Position numbers and translations under genes: made by a program. From Aricia agestis (taxonomy: Eukaryota > Arthropoda > Insecta > Lepidoptera > Lycaenidae): DNA of 64,000 nt. The stretch spans positions 6,571,262-6,635,261 of the forward strand of contig NC_056418.1 in NCBI RefSeq assembly GCF_905147365.1. The letters are read 5' to 3'. Of the stretch, positions 18,984 through 31,300 are shown piece after piece. Under the pieces are notes generated by a model. It did not search any database, was not told the origin of the DNA, and saw nothing but the letters and a program-made list of their open reading frames with translations. Numbering within the stretch: the first letter of the stretch is position 1; every line of letters starts with the position of its first letter.

Positions 18984-21900
18984 ATGTCCGGCAATTCGTT
19001 GAAGACCACTTGCAAAGTTGTGCGACCTCTAATGTCCTTAGATCACTGCGATGCTCGTCGTCGTGTTATGGGCTTGTACAGAGCATACTTCAGATACATA
19101 CCGCATTTGCGTGAGTAAAGACAAGTATATTATTGCAGTACCTATGGGATATGTGCGTGGCGGCTAAAGGAAGATCTTCCGACCGAGCGAGGTGTTATGC
19201 CCGGTCAGACCGGAACCCACGTGATACATCTCAGCTGTCGTATATATACCGACGCGCTCAGATAACTTCGATAGCGCGATGCAGGAATGTTAGGCGAATT
19301 GTGGGTACCGGCCACATCACTCCCCCCCGAAGACCGGAGGTCGAATCTTGAAGTCTTGTCGCTTGAGTCGCCAATGCCAGTGAGTTCCAGTGAGTCGGAA
19401 CTGTTGCAGCGAGTCCCAGTGAGTCGGAACTGTAAGCTGCTGCACGGGATCCAGTGAGTCGGATAGCTGCCGTGCGGGGCCGATGCTACGTGCTGACCAG
19501 GAGAGATGTGCTCTGCTTGCTGACCGGTCGTGTAGTGAGAAAGCCCGATGATGCCGATGCGGAGTCGCCCAGGCCGCGGTACGTTGCGGCTAGTGGACGA
19601 TGTACCCGATGAGGCGATGCTGGCTGGCGCGGTGCGGAGGGGCGAGGAGTGATGATGATGAACGGAGGCGTGTTCTGTCGAGGGTCACCAATGTGGGAAT
19701 AAGCGTGGCCGCCACAAAGGAAGATCTTCCGACCGAGCGAGGTGTTATGCTCGGTCACGCCGGCCAGCCTATAGGCTATATTGTACACAAACAGACAATT
19801 CCTCATTGGATCAAAAGAAAAATATACCTAATACAAGAATAATAAACAGAAAATATGGAGCACAAATACCTATTTGTCTGCAGTCTGCGTCCGTACCTAC
19901 TTACGCCTCTCTCTTTTTCTTTGGCTTACACTTCTCAAACTAATAATCCGTCCAAATCTAAAGTCTAAAAAAACGCATATATTTTACAGTGCAACAATTC
20001 GACATACCGAAGAATGAATGCGAGTGCAAGTGTAAACTGAGGGAATATTTCTACAAGCACGCCGACGTCACAGACATCAGGGTGATAGACATGCTGATTA
20101 TAAAGGTTATTTAAACATTGAGATATCATTAAAATTTGACCAGTTATTTAGACCCAACAGTGCACCAAACATACATATAACGTATTTATTAAATAGACTA
20201 CGAAAATTGCGTTGCGCTTAAAACACAAAGTTCGAACTCTTGTTAAGTGTTGCAATAATAATCAAAACAAAATATTTTACTAAATAACATATTATATTAG
20301 TTTGAATCGCAGCCCGTCTCAGTTTGAACTGGCCCTAAAATACGAATTTAAAACTCGTTGTCGCTACGTAAGTTCGTAGCGTTAAGCACAACGACGAACG
20401 GCCCGCTGCGTTGCGACTTGCGCGTAACCTCCGCGTAGCACTATCTACGCGTTGCTACGCCAAAACTACATCGTTTAGACCCGTGTTTATATAAATTATT
20501 CTTATAATACTTATGAGCTCACCTGACTCTAAAAATCAAACATCGTCCTTCTCTCTTCACACTCACGCCCGTCTTTCATATGCCAGGTGAAAAAGGACGG
20601 CGCGGAATAATCGCCGAGTTAGTTTTACTCGAATAAAAGACGAACTATTATGATTATGAAAAAAGTGTTTTGAGCAAATTTAGGTTTTATCAATACCTTT
20701 TTAGATATTAAAAGAAAAGACAGCAAACTTCGAAGATCCAAGCAAAAATGTGTCTAAAACAAGGTTTTTTGTAAAAAAGAAACAAGCATTTTTTGAGTAA
20801 TCGTGTTTTCGTCTTGTGCATTTATGAACTGAAGTTACCTGCGTCAAAAAATCAGTTTTCTAGACCTTACAGATTTTGAGATCTAGGTTAAAGTATGTAG
20901 TCAAGTTAGGGTCATATGGGCTCTTAATACTAATATTATAAATGCGAAAGTGTGTCTGTCTGTTATATCTTCACGCTCGAACCGCTGAACCGATTTTGCT
21001 GAAATTTTGCATCGACATACTTTGAGTTCCGGGAAAGGACATAGGATACTTTTTATCCCGGAAAAATGTACGGTTCCCGCGCGATAACCGAATTTTGACG
21101 CAACGGGGTTGCGGGCATCATCTAGTTCTTAATAAATCCAAATACTATTGGGCTCAAATTATATGCGTCCGCACGACAGAGCGGTTTGGCCGCTACACAA
21201 CGAACTCGCAAGAAATTGTATGCGCGACCGCGCCGCTTTTTAAATAAATCGTTATACTAATAATTGTATACCTACGAGTATAACAGCTATTATTATTGCT
21301 GTGACAATTGCACTGAGTACTTTATTATATAACAATTGCTTGTTACCTAGTTATGTGTTGCGCGGACGCATATAAATCGAGTCTTACATAGTTTTTATCG
21401 GTTTTTTGGAGTAGGTATTGAATATTATCCATTCTTCCATACTAATATTATAAATGCGAAAGTTTGTCTGTCTGTATGTTACCTCTTCACGCCCAAACCG
21501 TTGAACCGATTTTGTTGAAATTTGTCATCGAGATACTTCGAGTCCCGGGAAAGGACATAGGAACTTTTTGACCCGGAAAAACGTACGGTTCCCGCGCGAT
21601 AAACCAGTTTTGGCGCAACGGAGTTGCGGGCGTCATCTAGTAACCAATAAATCGTTTCCTAAAAATCTTTGCGCACTAGGCTGCGTTAGTGTATCACATA
21701 AAGTTAATATACCTGGCGGAATAGAGCAACAAAACCGATATTGGTTTTCCTCTGTGTGAAAAATATGTGTACCTACGTATACACTTACATAAGCATGATC
21801 GAACATGAATTCTATGAGATTAAATTGTCAACGTGCGGCACGTGCCGACTGGACGTCAAAAAAAGAGTACTGCTGTCATGTATCACACGTCTCTTTTTAC

Positions 21901-22169
21901 CACGCAGTGTTACTGATAGTGACATCTCTTCTTGCTCAGGCCTTTGATTCTATTCCGCTAGGTATATTAATTTTATGGTGTATCATGACTCATGAGCGGT
22001 GTCCACATTTTTTAAAAATAATGAAACTGTTTCCTCGTAGGGCTACATTAACCTAAAAGAAATGACAAACAACTGGCAACAGAAAGGGCACGTGATGGCT
22101 CACTGGAACCCCACGCATGTGCCCAAGCCGCAAGATTTTATGGGAAAATTCTTGGAAGGACTAGACTAA
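18984..22169 (+). CDS. diverged NDUFA6 (complex I B14, LYR) paralog
   Basis: Exons 18984-19110, 19990-20105 and 22041-22169 are 127, 116 and 129 nt with phases 1 and 0, exactly the plan of NDUFA6 at 13959-14743. They encode 123 residues starting MSGNSLKTTCKVVRP. The LYR helix is MGLYRAYFRYIP. Then come FDIPKNECECKCKLREYF, DVTDIRVIDMLIIKG, WQQKGHVM, and the end PKPQDFMGKFLEGLD. My residue-by-residue count gives about 65 of 123 identical to the neighbour (~53%). There is no stop or frameshift and the core motifs are kept, so it looks functional. Donor 1 (gtgagt) is strong; donor 2 (gttatt) is weak. Intron 1 holds an LTR-like fragment and intron 2 several repeats. An unusual Cys cluster (NECECKCK) is specific to this copy. 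A testis- or stage-specific complex I paralog is a guess; expression is unknown. Confidence 0.9.
19135..19800 (+). mobile_element. LTR-like repeat fragments in intron 1 of the NDUFA6 paralog
   Basis: Two copies of a block reading aaaggaagatcttccgaccg then agcgaggtgttatg occur at about 19166-19204 and 19717-19752. Between them is GC-rich sequence with a short tandem motif ccagtgagtcgga (near 19387, 19415 and 19451). The same block, reversed, is at 24000-24125. This looks like the remains of an LTR element (tgtgggaataagcgtgg near 19691), but no protein motif survives and the class is uncertain. Confidence 0.4.
20930..21126 (-). repeat. repeat R1 copy (tataatattagta-ended family)
   Basis: On the plus strand it reads actaatattataaatgcgaa through cgctgaaccgattttgctga and ggaaaaatgtacggttcccg to gacgcaacggggttgcgg. 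Further copies: 21440-21641, 28870-29066, 34830-34985 and 63074-63262. Located in intron 2 of the NDUFA6 paralog. Confidence 0.75.
21151..21384. mobile_element. MITE family M4 copy
   Basis: ggctcaaattatatgcgtcc at the left and cggacgcatataaatcgagt at the right form the terminal inverted repeat. The interior has tggccgctacacaacgaac. Lies between two R1 copies. Confidence 0.75.
21440..21641 (-). repeat. repeat R1 copy
   Basis: Same order of blocks as the copy at 20930-21126 (actaatattataaatgcgaa ... gcgcaacggagttgcggg), about 500 bp downstream and in the same orientation. Confidence 0.75.
21697..21977. mobile_element. hAT-type MITE (family B) with 8-bp target duplication
   Basis: The left end cataaagttaatatacctgg is mirrored by ccgctaggtatattaatttt and atg at the right. 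The octamer gtgtatca flanks both sides (21689-21696, 21978-21985), an 8-bp duplication as made by hAT transposases. Relatives are at 35174-35474 and, interrupted, at 35845-37579. Confidence 0.9.
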
Positions 22170-22305
22170 AACAAATCAAAACAAACAATATTCTACTGTT
22201 TTATTAATAATGTAACTTATGTTAACGTTTTTAACTGGTTACACTGTTTTATTATATAGACTTCCTTTACTCAAAATTTATGCCAGGCTAGCAAAAGTAT
22301 AGGTA

Positions 22306-22311
22306 AATAAA
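22306..22311 (+). terminator. poly(A) signal of the NDUFA6 paralog
   Basis: AATAAA about 137 nt after the stop codon at 22169, the first clear signal downstream on the plus strand. Confidence 0.6.
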
Positions 22312-23999
22312 AGATAAATAACAATCGTATGTTTTATTTGATCACGTGTCATTCACATCACTTGCCTTACGAAGGCGATACACTAGAGGTATAACTTAAC
22401 ATACACTTATTTTATAATATGTTGCTTCTGACCTAAAAAATTATATCTCTGTACATCTTCGTCTTTGGTTTATAAAATCTCATTAACTTTAATCAAATAG
22501 GTAATTTGAATTAGGAATTAGGATATTCCATAACGATATAAGATGATAGAACTTTGAAAACAATAAATAATAAATATGAAGCGATGGATACTATGTACAG
22601 CTCGCGTCTAAATAACTTATCATTCACAACCATAAACTTACTATAAGCTATACTTAACAAACTTTTGGTAAAGTAAAATAGACTGTTGCAATAGATCGTT
22701 GAAGAGGTTACCGATGACTCAGGATTCTTTTTGTCTGTGACATCAAAAAGTGCGATCGTTCAAACAAAAAAAAAACAATAATTAGCTCGCTTCGCTCGCC
22801 GAATATAATAACACTTAATTGATATTATTATATTCAATAGATTGATTATTAAGTAGACCTGGATGCCACCGCTAAAACTTGACACAAAAATACTGTCTTT
22901 ACATCACACTAATTGCACTCTAACATTCTGAAAACTTGCAAAATATATTACTGACCTTTTCTTATGCCAAACATTTATGTAAGTAAGTAAATATCTGAGA
23001 TTTTATGTTCTTACAATACATATTATTATAATTATTAAATATCAAATCATATAAATAATATAAGCAACCACCTAACAATAACATTTAAAACTTGGTCAAG
23101 CTTATGCTTATGTATAATATTTGTACATAAAAATATAATTGTATATTTTGATTTAAGCATTACAAATGTTCACATCCACAGTTTTTCATAGGTATAAATA
23201 TGCATATTTTTACTTATTTGTGATTTATTTTACATTTTAGTGTAATTTTTGAAATTGTTATTAATTAGTATCTTAACGACCACAAACACTTTAAACAGGT
23301 GTAAATCTGACTTATATGCATTTATTATACTTTAAAATGTCTGTCCCGACTCCCGGACCCCCGCCTGTATGTGTATTCATGCCTGTAGAAATTTTGATTT
23401 ACTTACTTACAAATATAATTTGTAAATCGTAACGGTAATACTACTAGCTCTTTTTAACCAACATCAACTGAAAAAGGCAACATTTATAAAATTTTAATTC
23501 TTTATATTCTTAAATCGATTTGCAAACTTTAATCTCTATGTATTGGTTAATACAAGAATAAACTATACAAAACCTATGCTTAATTATTTGTATCTAAAGA
23601 TAAACGTTCATCTGCTTTTGCATAATAGAAAAAAATATTGATATTTTTCACAACTTCTGTCGCTATATAGTACAGTACTTTTTTGTCTTTAATAAGACGA
23701 TATGAGGATAAATAAGTCTTAAAACTGTAGGGACAAATACAGATAATTATTATATATATCCTTTGGCAAAGAAGGATGACCGTTTCGGTCTCCCACCTTT
23801 TGACAAAACTTTGCAGAAAATGTAGTATTGTCTGTGGTAAGTTGCGCCAAGAAAAAGTTAAGTGTTAACTTGTACTATGAAATACGAAGATGGACGGTGA
23901 ATTTAGAATATTCAGATGAGCGTTTACCTTGCAGTTCATTCAGAGTTAATCTACTTATACTTTTGAAGTTAGGCTTGTAGTGGAACAATGGAACAACTA

Positions 24000-24125
24000 G
24001 CGCCACAGTCCTGCATCGCGCTATCGAAGGTTTCTAAGTGCGCCGGTATTTATGCGACAGCTGAATTCAATCTAGTGAACTTCGGCCTGACCGAGTATAC
24101 CACCTCGCTCGGTCGGAAGATTTTA
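24000..24125 (-). repeat. reversed LTR-like fragment
   Basis: The reverse complement reads atcttccgaccgagcgaggt and continues through cagctgtcg and gatagcgcgatgcagga, matching 19172-19290 in order. A further scrap (cctgaatcgcgctatcgaa) is at 46386-46404. Confidence 0.55.
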
Positions 24126-24292
24126 GAGGCTTTCACGCCCCCAGGCTCTTCTACTCTTGTGTAAAATAACTCTGTAAGAACTTTTATAGTTCTTTTTTGG
24201 ACGTGTATTCCTCAGTAACATCCTACGCACACTACATGCGATAAAGGCTCGTTCACACTGTACAAACTAATGAGGTCTTTCACCAGGTTCAT

Positions 24293-24315
24293 TTACAGTA
24301 ACATTTTCACGAACT
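24293..24315 (-). CDS. EF-hand gene exon 5 (23-nt terminal exon)
   Basis: Codes only the end EFVKMLL and the TAA stop, after acceptor tgtttcag. It completes the final EF-hand helix (DYEEFVKMLL), the expected calmodulin-family ending, which is why I accept so short an exon. Confidence 0.88.
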
Positions 24316-25249
24316 CTGAAACAAGATATCAGATAATTAAGGTGAGAATAACGTCGTTGTCTGTACAAAATATATTTAATTTAATTAGTTTTTATTAATA
24401 ATCTGTAATACTGTTTATTGGACCTCAAAAAAATTACAATTAAAGACACTGAATTTGCCATATTTGTACTTAATTACAAACTCCGATGCGATATAGCATC
24501 GGACGCGTCGTGGGTATAATTCACCTTCATAGTCGATCCGGCCGTCGTGATCGATGTCACCCAACGCGAGCACCTGGTTGAGCTGCGCGTCGGTGACGGG
24601 CTCCCCTATGATCTCCAGCGCGGACCGCAGCTCGTCCTTCGTGATGTAGCCGTTGTTGTCGCGGTCGAATACCCTGGAAGAATGGACAAAAAATATTTAA
24701 ATATGGAAAAGATATTTAAAAATCTATTTTTTTTATTCTACCTTAGTTCTAGCGACGGCAGCTAGGACATAAGGCCACTATTACATTATATCGTACACAT
24801 TTAACGAAACACCCTGACTGCCTCCCAAAAAAGTAGTTAAAGATCCATTACGAGTCGCGACTCACGACTTAATATTTATCGTGCTCTAACTGATTACTGA
24901 CGCCAGCTGACGCCAAATAATATTATAGGTATACCAGCTATTTGACCGAGCTTCGCTCGGTATTCGATAAAACATGAATAAAATTACATTTTCTAAAAAA
25001 ATTTCGTAGCTAGATCGATTTATCGCCCCCGAAACGCCCTATATATACGAAATTTCATGAAAATCGTTGAAGCCGATTCCGAGATTCCAAATATATATTA
25101 TATATACAAGAATTGCTCGTTTAAAGATATAACTAGCCATTTGACCGAGCTTTGCTCGGTATTCGATAAAGCACGAATAAAATGTCATTTTCTAAGAATG
25201 ATTCCTAGCTAGATTGATTTATCGCCCCCGAAACCCCCTATATACTAGA

Positions 25250-25295
<46 letters not shown>

Positions 25296-25311
25296 TACCT
25301 ATGCTACCAAT

Positions 25312-25382
<71 letters not shown>

Positions 25383-28300
25383 GGTAGCATCGTACGTCTT
25401 GTCGCATAAGATATGCAACATGCAAGCGTCATAGTATGTTATACGCATATGTAATTCGCAAATTAATATAACACACCTTAAATTGAAACAAATTCACCAA
25501 TTAATTACTATCGTAACAGCAACTAATACTCTTTCTCAAATAATTGTGTACACTTCTGCTACTATATCTCTTTAAAGAGGTCAAAGTACACTACTTACCT
25601 AAACGCTGCTAATAAATCCCTAGTTATCTCTTCCTCTGTGTCTCCCTCATTGGAGTTGACGTCCAGTCCTTGGACTGCTTGTATCTTCGTCACCCACTGC
25701 ATGAAGTCATTCTCATCTATTAGGCCGTTCCCTAGAAAGAATTAGAGAAAGAAACATATTAAGAAAGCTATCTATGCAACTCTATATTTATCTCTCAGTA
25801 ATAGAGCATACATGCGAGCGATCATAATTCATAGCAGATCCGTCAGGCGTTCACTGTAGAATTTACATCGGTCATAACAAGCAAGCAAATGTGGCGTCCA
25901 AATCGTGACAACCTGATCAAAGACTACGCTAGACAATTTTGACACATCTATGTATTGCAATCGCTAATTCATTTCTATAAAACGAGCTTTTGCCCGCGGC
26001 TTCGCCCGCGTTAGGAAGTATTATATACAAACTTTCATCCCCTATTTTAATCCCTTGGGGGTAGAATTGATCAAAATCCTTTCTTAGCGGATGCCTACGT
26101 CATAACATCTACCTGCATGCCAAATTTCAGCCCGATCCGTCTAGTGGTTTGGGCTGTGCGTTGATAGATCACTATGTCAATCAGTCAGTCACCTTTGAGT
26201 TTTTTATATATATAAAATCATAACGATATAATATCGTACGTATGAAAAGCGCTTATTCACAATATTGTCTTACGGAGTTCATTTCACATAAAATATCATT
26301 ATCACGAAGCGGTATTGGCAGTAAAATGTTTAATGCCGTTTAACTTTACTACCGAAAACGTTATTTCGTCTGCGTTATCGCTTATAATAATGTGCATTTA
26401 TCATATTGCCCGACTGGAATTTATTTGTTTTCGTCAAAATTTAAGGCATATTTTAATTTTAGAGAGGAATATAATAAACAATCGTAAGACTAATCAGGGT
26501 AAGTTCGGACAGAGGGTAAGTTTTTAGCCTGGCGCTACGGGCTTATACCTACGCCATACTGCAATGCGACCGCAAACTATAGTACCGTACCGTATTACTG
26601 TAGTTCTTGAAATTAATTTAGCCGACTAGTGCTGTTTTTTCACTTCTGCTGGCACTTTTGTAGTGCAATTGTTTTCTATCGTCCAGAGATATTTCACAAT
26701 TCACGCCCTCTGTTGCAGCCTTTGCGTATTTCATATTAATACCTCGATCATGGGAATTGTAGACACAATAGATATTCAATTGTTATGCGGCACCCGGGTG
26801 CTGGGATGGGTTAAATCTAGTAACAAACAATATTATGAAAGTGAGGTAATCTCACATTCCAATATTGAGACGTAGCTGGCTCATGTCATTAACACTTGGA
26901 GTTTGTGCGTTCTAAGATGATATGGGTGACAGTTTTCATGTTCCTTGCTGCGGGTTTTTTTACAAGAAAACAAAAAAAAATCAAAATTTAATAAATTATA
27001 TTCCATCTACAAAAACAAATGTTTCCTATAATTGTAAATGAATAAAAATGAAATGATGCTAAATGCTAACTTATTAATAAAAATTATAAATATTAACTGT
27101 GAAATAGGAGTATAAAATTATTGTTACGAAAACATTTGAAAAATGTCATATGCATGAAACGGAACTTATGTCAATAGAGATTGACTCTGTTGAATCGAAA
27201 TCAAATCGATAAAAAAGGGCGGCCATCTTAAATCGCCGGCACCACTGAAAATATGTCAGTACGAAATCGATAATTTCGATTGCAATTCCTTTACGAAGTG
27301 ATTCGATACTTTTAAACTATCGATTAATTTTTGTTAGGTAACTTCCCTACTATTGTCAATTATTATGTGTCACGCATATCATCATAAAACGCACAAACTA
27401 TAATTACTAATATTACTGCGTTTTATTAGTCGTCCTTGTATCGGCAGTTAATCGCTTGATCCTCCGAGAGTCATTCACAGAGCCTCTCCATCTTACTGGA
27501 CGAATACTTTTTTATTTGTTGTACTAAAGGTACGCACATGTTTTTTTTATGAAATAAGGGGGCAAACGAGCAAACGGGTCACCTGATGGAAAGAAACTTC
27601 CGCCGCCCATGGACACTCGCAGCATCAGAAGAGCTGCAGGTGCGTTGCCGGCCTTTTAAGAGGGAATAGGGTAATAGAGGAGGGAAGAGAAGGGATTAGG
27701 GGAGGGGAATGGGCCTCCGGTTTTCTGTGAGAACGTGGTATTTCTCCGGTCGAGCCGGCCCATTCATGCCGAAGCATGGCTCTCCCACGTGTTATGGTAC
27801 AGCGTGTATGCAAGCGCACTCAGAGACATTTAATTATGATTAAACTCCAATTTAATGAAGAGTTTGACGAATAATGTATTGGGCTCGTGTCAAAATCTTC
27901 ATTTAATTAATTTAAGTATACTAGAGATCGCCCAATGGTCGAAATTCGACCTTAGTTTCAATGACATTAGGACTACTACCTATATTTTGTAAACAATATT
28001 GACTTTGTAATTTTTTTTTCAACTCTTGTCTCCTCAGACTGGCCGTGTAAGCATTGTCTAATAGTATCATAAACCTATAATGCTAAGTATATATTATGTC
28101 TATGAATAGTATCATAAACCTATAAATGAATAGTATCATTCAATAAAAAAACTATAATCTATTTTAAATTTGTCAACTTGTTGTCAACAGACTTCAACCA
28201 TAAATAATTCGTATGTCACTCAAAAATCTGTTATTTCTCATGTGTGTGTTGTAGTGTGTGTAATGTTTTATTTGTTAAAAAAATGTATGATGAAAGCATA

Positions 28301-31300
28301 ATTTCAAAATAATATTAGTTCGATGCACTCCTTCACCATATAAACTATAACTGTGCAAAATTTCATGCACCTACGTTTCCCCATTTTTCGTAAAAAGGGT
28401 TACAAAGTTTTTCGTTCGCGTATTAATATTATGATGATGATGATGATTGGTCTCTGAGTGCGGCAGTAAGTCTTTCTAATAACTTAAAAAAATGTATTAA
28501 ACTTTCATATTACTTATAAAACTACATCTTCTCACTTTAGATATAATATTTTATACCGTCTAGAGACACTCGTAAAGCTGGACGGGACGGCGACATACCC
28601 ATTTGCCGGAGTCGGTCTGCTTGTAAGTCAATATTTACATAAACCCTTTTATCACTCTCATTCACGCTACCCAATTAAAAGTACAGTATCGAGGCGAACT
28701 TCAAGCGGCCATTACATTTGCATATTTCGCCCGACACGACTTAAAATACAAAGATAAGGGTGTTATGTTCTTTAGGCACTAAAACTAAGTGAACTTTCCA
28801 ATAGAAAATCTATTGTTAGTGACCAAGCAAAAAGTTTATACTGAAGTTAAAAAAATGTGTAAAACTAGTCGAAGCCCGCAATCCGGTTGCACCAAAATTC
28901 ATTTATCGCGCGGCAACCCTACATTTTTTCGGGATGAAACGTCTCCTATGTCTTTTCAAGAGACGCAAAATATATTCATATCGGATTTCACCAAAATCAG
29001 TTCAGCATTTTAGACATGAACAGGAAACAGACAGACAAACTTTCGCATTTATAATATTAGTATGGATGTGGATGGTGGCCGTAACTTTATTGCACCGAAG
29101 AGTATCGCTCCGAAAACGTACATTTTTCCGATATACCTAAAAGCTATCCTTTGCCCTTGTTTGGTTTGAAAACATTACTTAACATTTCATCGAAATATCA
29201 GGTTCAGCAATTTATGTGGATTACCACAGAGGGACAAACTTTTGCATTTAAAATTTTGGTGCGAATTTTTACAGGACATTACCGACATTTATTTAATTAA
29301 TACTATTTGGTTAAAATATAATATTGACCCAGTTTCATCAAGCAATGTTAAATAAATAATGACTTGTTAAATCAGTTAACGGCCTGTTAGAGCTCTCGAG
29401 CGTTCCACCATACGCTCATGTCACGTCAAATCGCCTAACACGGCGTTAAATTTTAATTCTTGCTGGGGAGGTCCGTTAAATATATTATAACAGGCCGTTA
29501 TAATAGTCAAAACAACAACTTTTAAAAGACAATATACAATATCAATAAAAGAATCTGTTTTGACTTTTGAGTGTTTCCGCCATGTTTCGCCACATCCTTA
29601 CATTTTTTTTTTCATGTTATGCATAATTATTTATTTTCATTTTGTCAAAAGCCCACGGATTTTCCTTGACATTGCAAATGCACTGACTTGTATTAAAATT
29701 ACCAAACCGAAATAAGTAAAAAAAGTTTGTATCATGATACATGTTTTCAGCTTTGACAGATCATAATTATTAATCTGGTAAATTAAAAAGAACTATTGTA
29801 GTGTTACAAATGTATGCGATCAGTGATATTTTAATTTGGTCGCATTATCTACCAGATGACGTATTATACGAATAAGGTGAAAATGACACATTGCAGCCAA
29901 CATGTCGTATTAAACTTGTACATTGCAATTTCGTCGCCTTATAACAAGAACGAACGAATTGAATGTTATTCACTCGTTGTTCACATAACATTGTATTTAC
30001 TCATCCGCTGTTAAATTTTTACTGTGGGACATAAGTACTTTAACAGTCTGTTTAATTTTCCAAGGTCCATTAAGTAATGCCTTGTTAGGATTTAACAAAC
30101 AGAGGTTGGTGAAATTGGGTCTAAGCTTTTAATTCATGAAGCCCTAAGCGGCCGCATCCGGCCGCGATAACAATAGATAAGCTATTGTGTCTCGACTCTC
30201 GCTATTCCACGATCGATGGGTTTGATGATGATGATGATGACGATGATGATGATGAAAGTAATTTGCATTGCAGTATATGCTTCCCGTTTTTAAAACAACG
30301 CCGAACCCCCCGAACTTGTATCTATAAGGATTCAAGAGTTCTGTACAGCACCTTTGGAACCAGAGTATACACTGGTGCAAAATGTTAATTTTATGGAAGC
30401 GTATGCTCATAATCCTTCAGAAAAAGTTAAAATCACTAGATGTTTTGATATAAATTTCAAGGAGTTCTCTCGATTCCTCATGGATTGCATCATCAGATCA
30501 CCACTTTGGTGACCATGGTACCAAATCACGGCTGTATCCTATATAACAACAAAAGAATTTTGAAAATCGGTTTACAAACGGCGGAGATATCTGCGAACAA
30601 ACATAAAAAAAGAACATATATACGGTCGAATTGAGTAACCTTCTCCTTTTTGGAAGTCGGTTAACAGATAACACAAAATTATTTATGTAAACACTAAGGT
30701 ATTTGTTGACGTGTCCTCTACAACCTACCTGCAACTGCATAGATGTTTTTTTGCAATATACGGTATACCTATTGCAAAAAAACGTACAGAAACGTGCAGG
30801 ATTGTGCCGTGTGAACCAAGCCTTACAAAACCCAATTTGTTCTGTTTAACCAAGGCAATTTGATACATTTCGTTTCCGATTCTCAGAAGGTTTACGGATC
30901 TGATTTTGTTCTTAAAATAAGTATTTGAAAACTACCTACTACCTTCTAGCCTAAAAACTAAGCCAAGTGTAAATAATAATACATTATTGGGTTAAAATTT
31001 CGAAGGTCAGATGAAAGGAAATGCTTTATTCTTGATAGAATTTCCCTTTTTGTGGGAAATTTCAAAGGAATTTATCGCTCAGCCACGAAATTCCTGAATT
31101 CCTGAATTACAGCGCCATTTTAATAAAAGGTAAAATTAGGTGCTTAATGTCTTTAAGTTCAAATTATACTTGAAGTGATGTAATATTTTTGTGTAAGATC
31201 AAGAACTTGAAACTTTTATATTTAGAAGTGTATTATTATTAAGTATACTTGAGGTGGTATTTCCCTTTTCTACTGTTTATTTCAACTACATTTAACATCT

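Larger units (their letters stand above)
22170..24292. other. convergent region, probably 3' UTRs plus repeats
   Basis: Lies between the stop of the NDUFA6 paralog and the stop of the EF-hand gene. A poly(A) signal for the former is at 22306-22311. On the minus strand AATAAA occurs near 22333-22338 (plus strand tttatt), so the EF-hand gene could have a long 3' UTR crossing this AT-rich stretch. A reversed LTR-like fragment sits at 24000-24125. Confidence 0.45.

Noticed and set aside
25219..25425. Tyr-Ile repeat ORF
   Set aside because: Translation of the TA microsatellite.
30144..30410. ORF with a poly-His run
   Set aside because: Produced by the (GAT)n run of repeat R4; not a protein.
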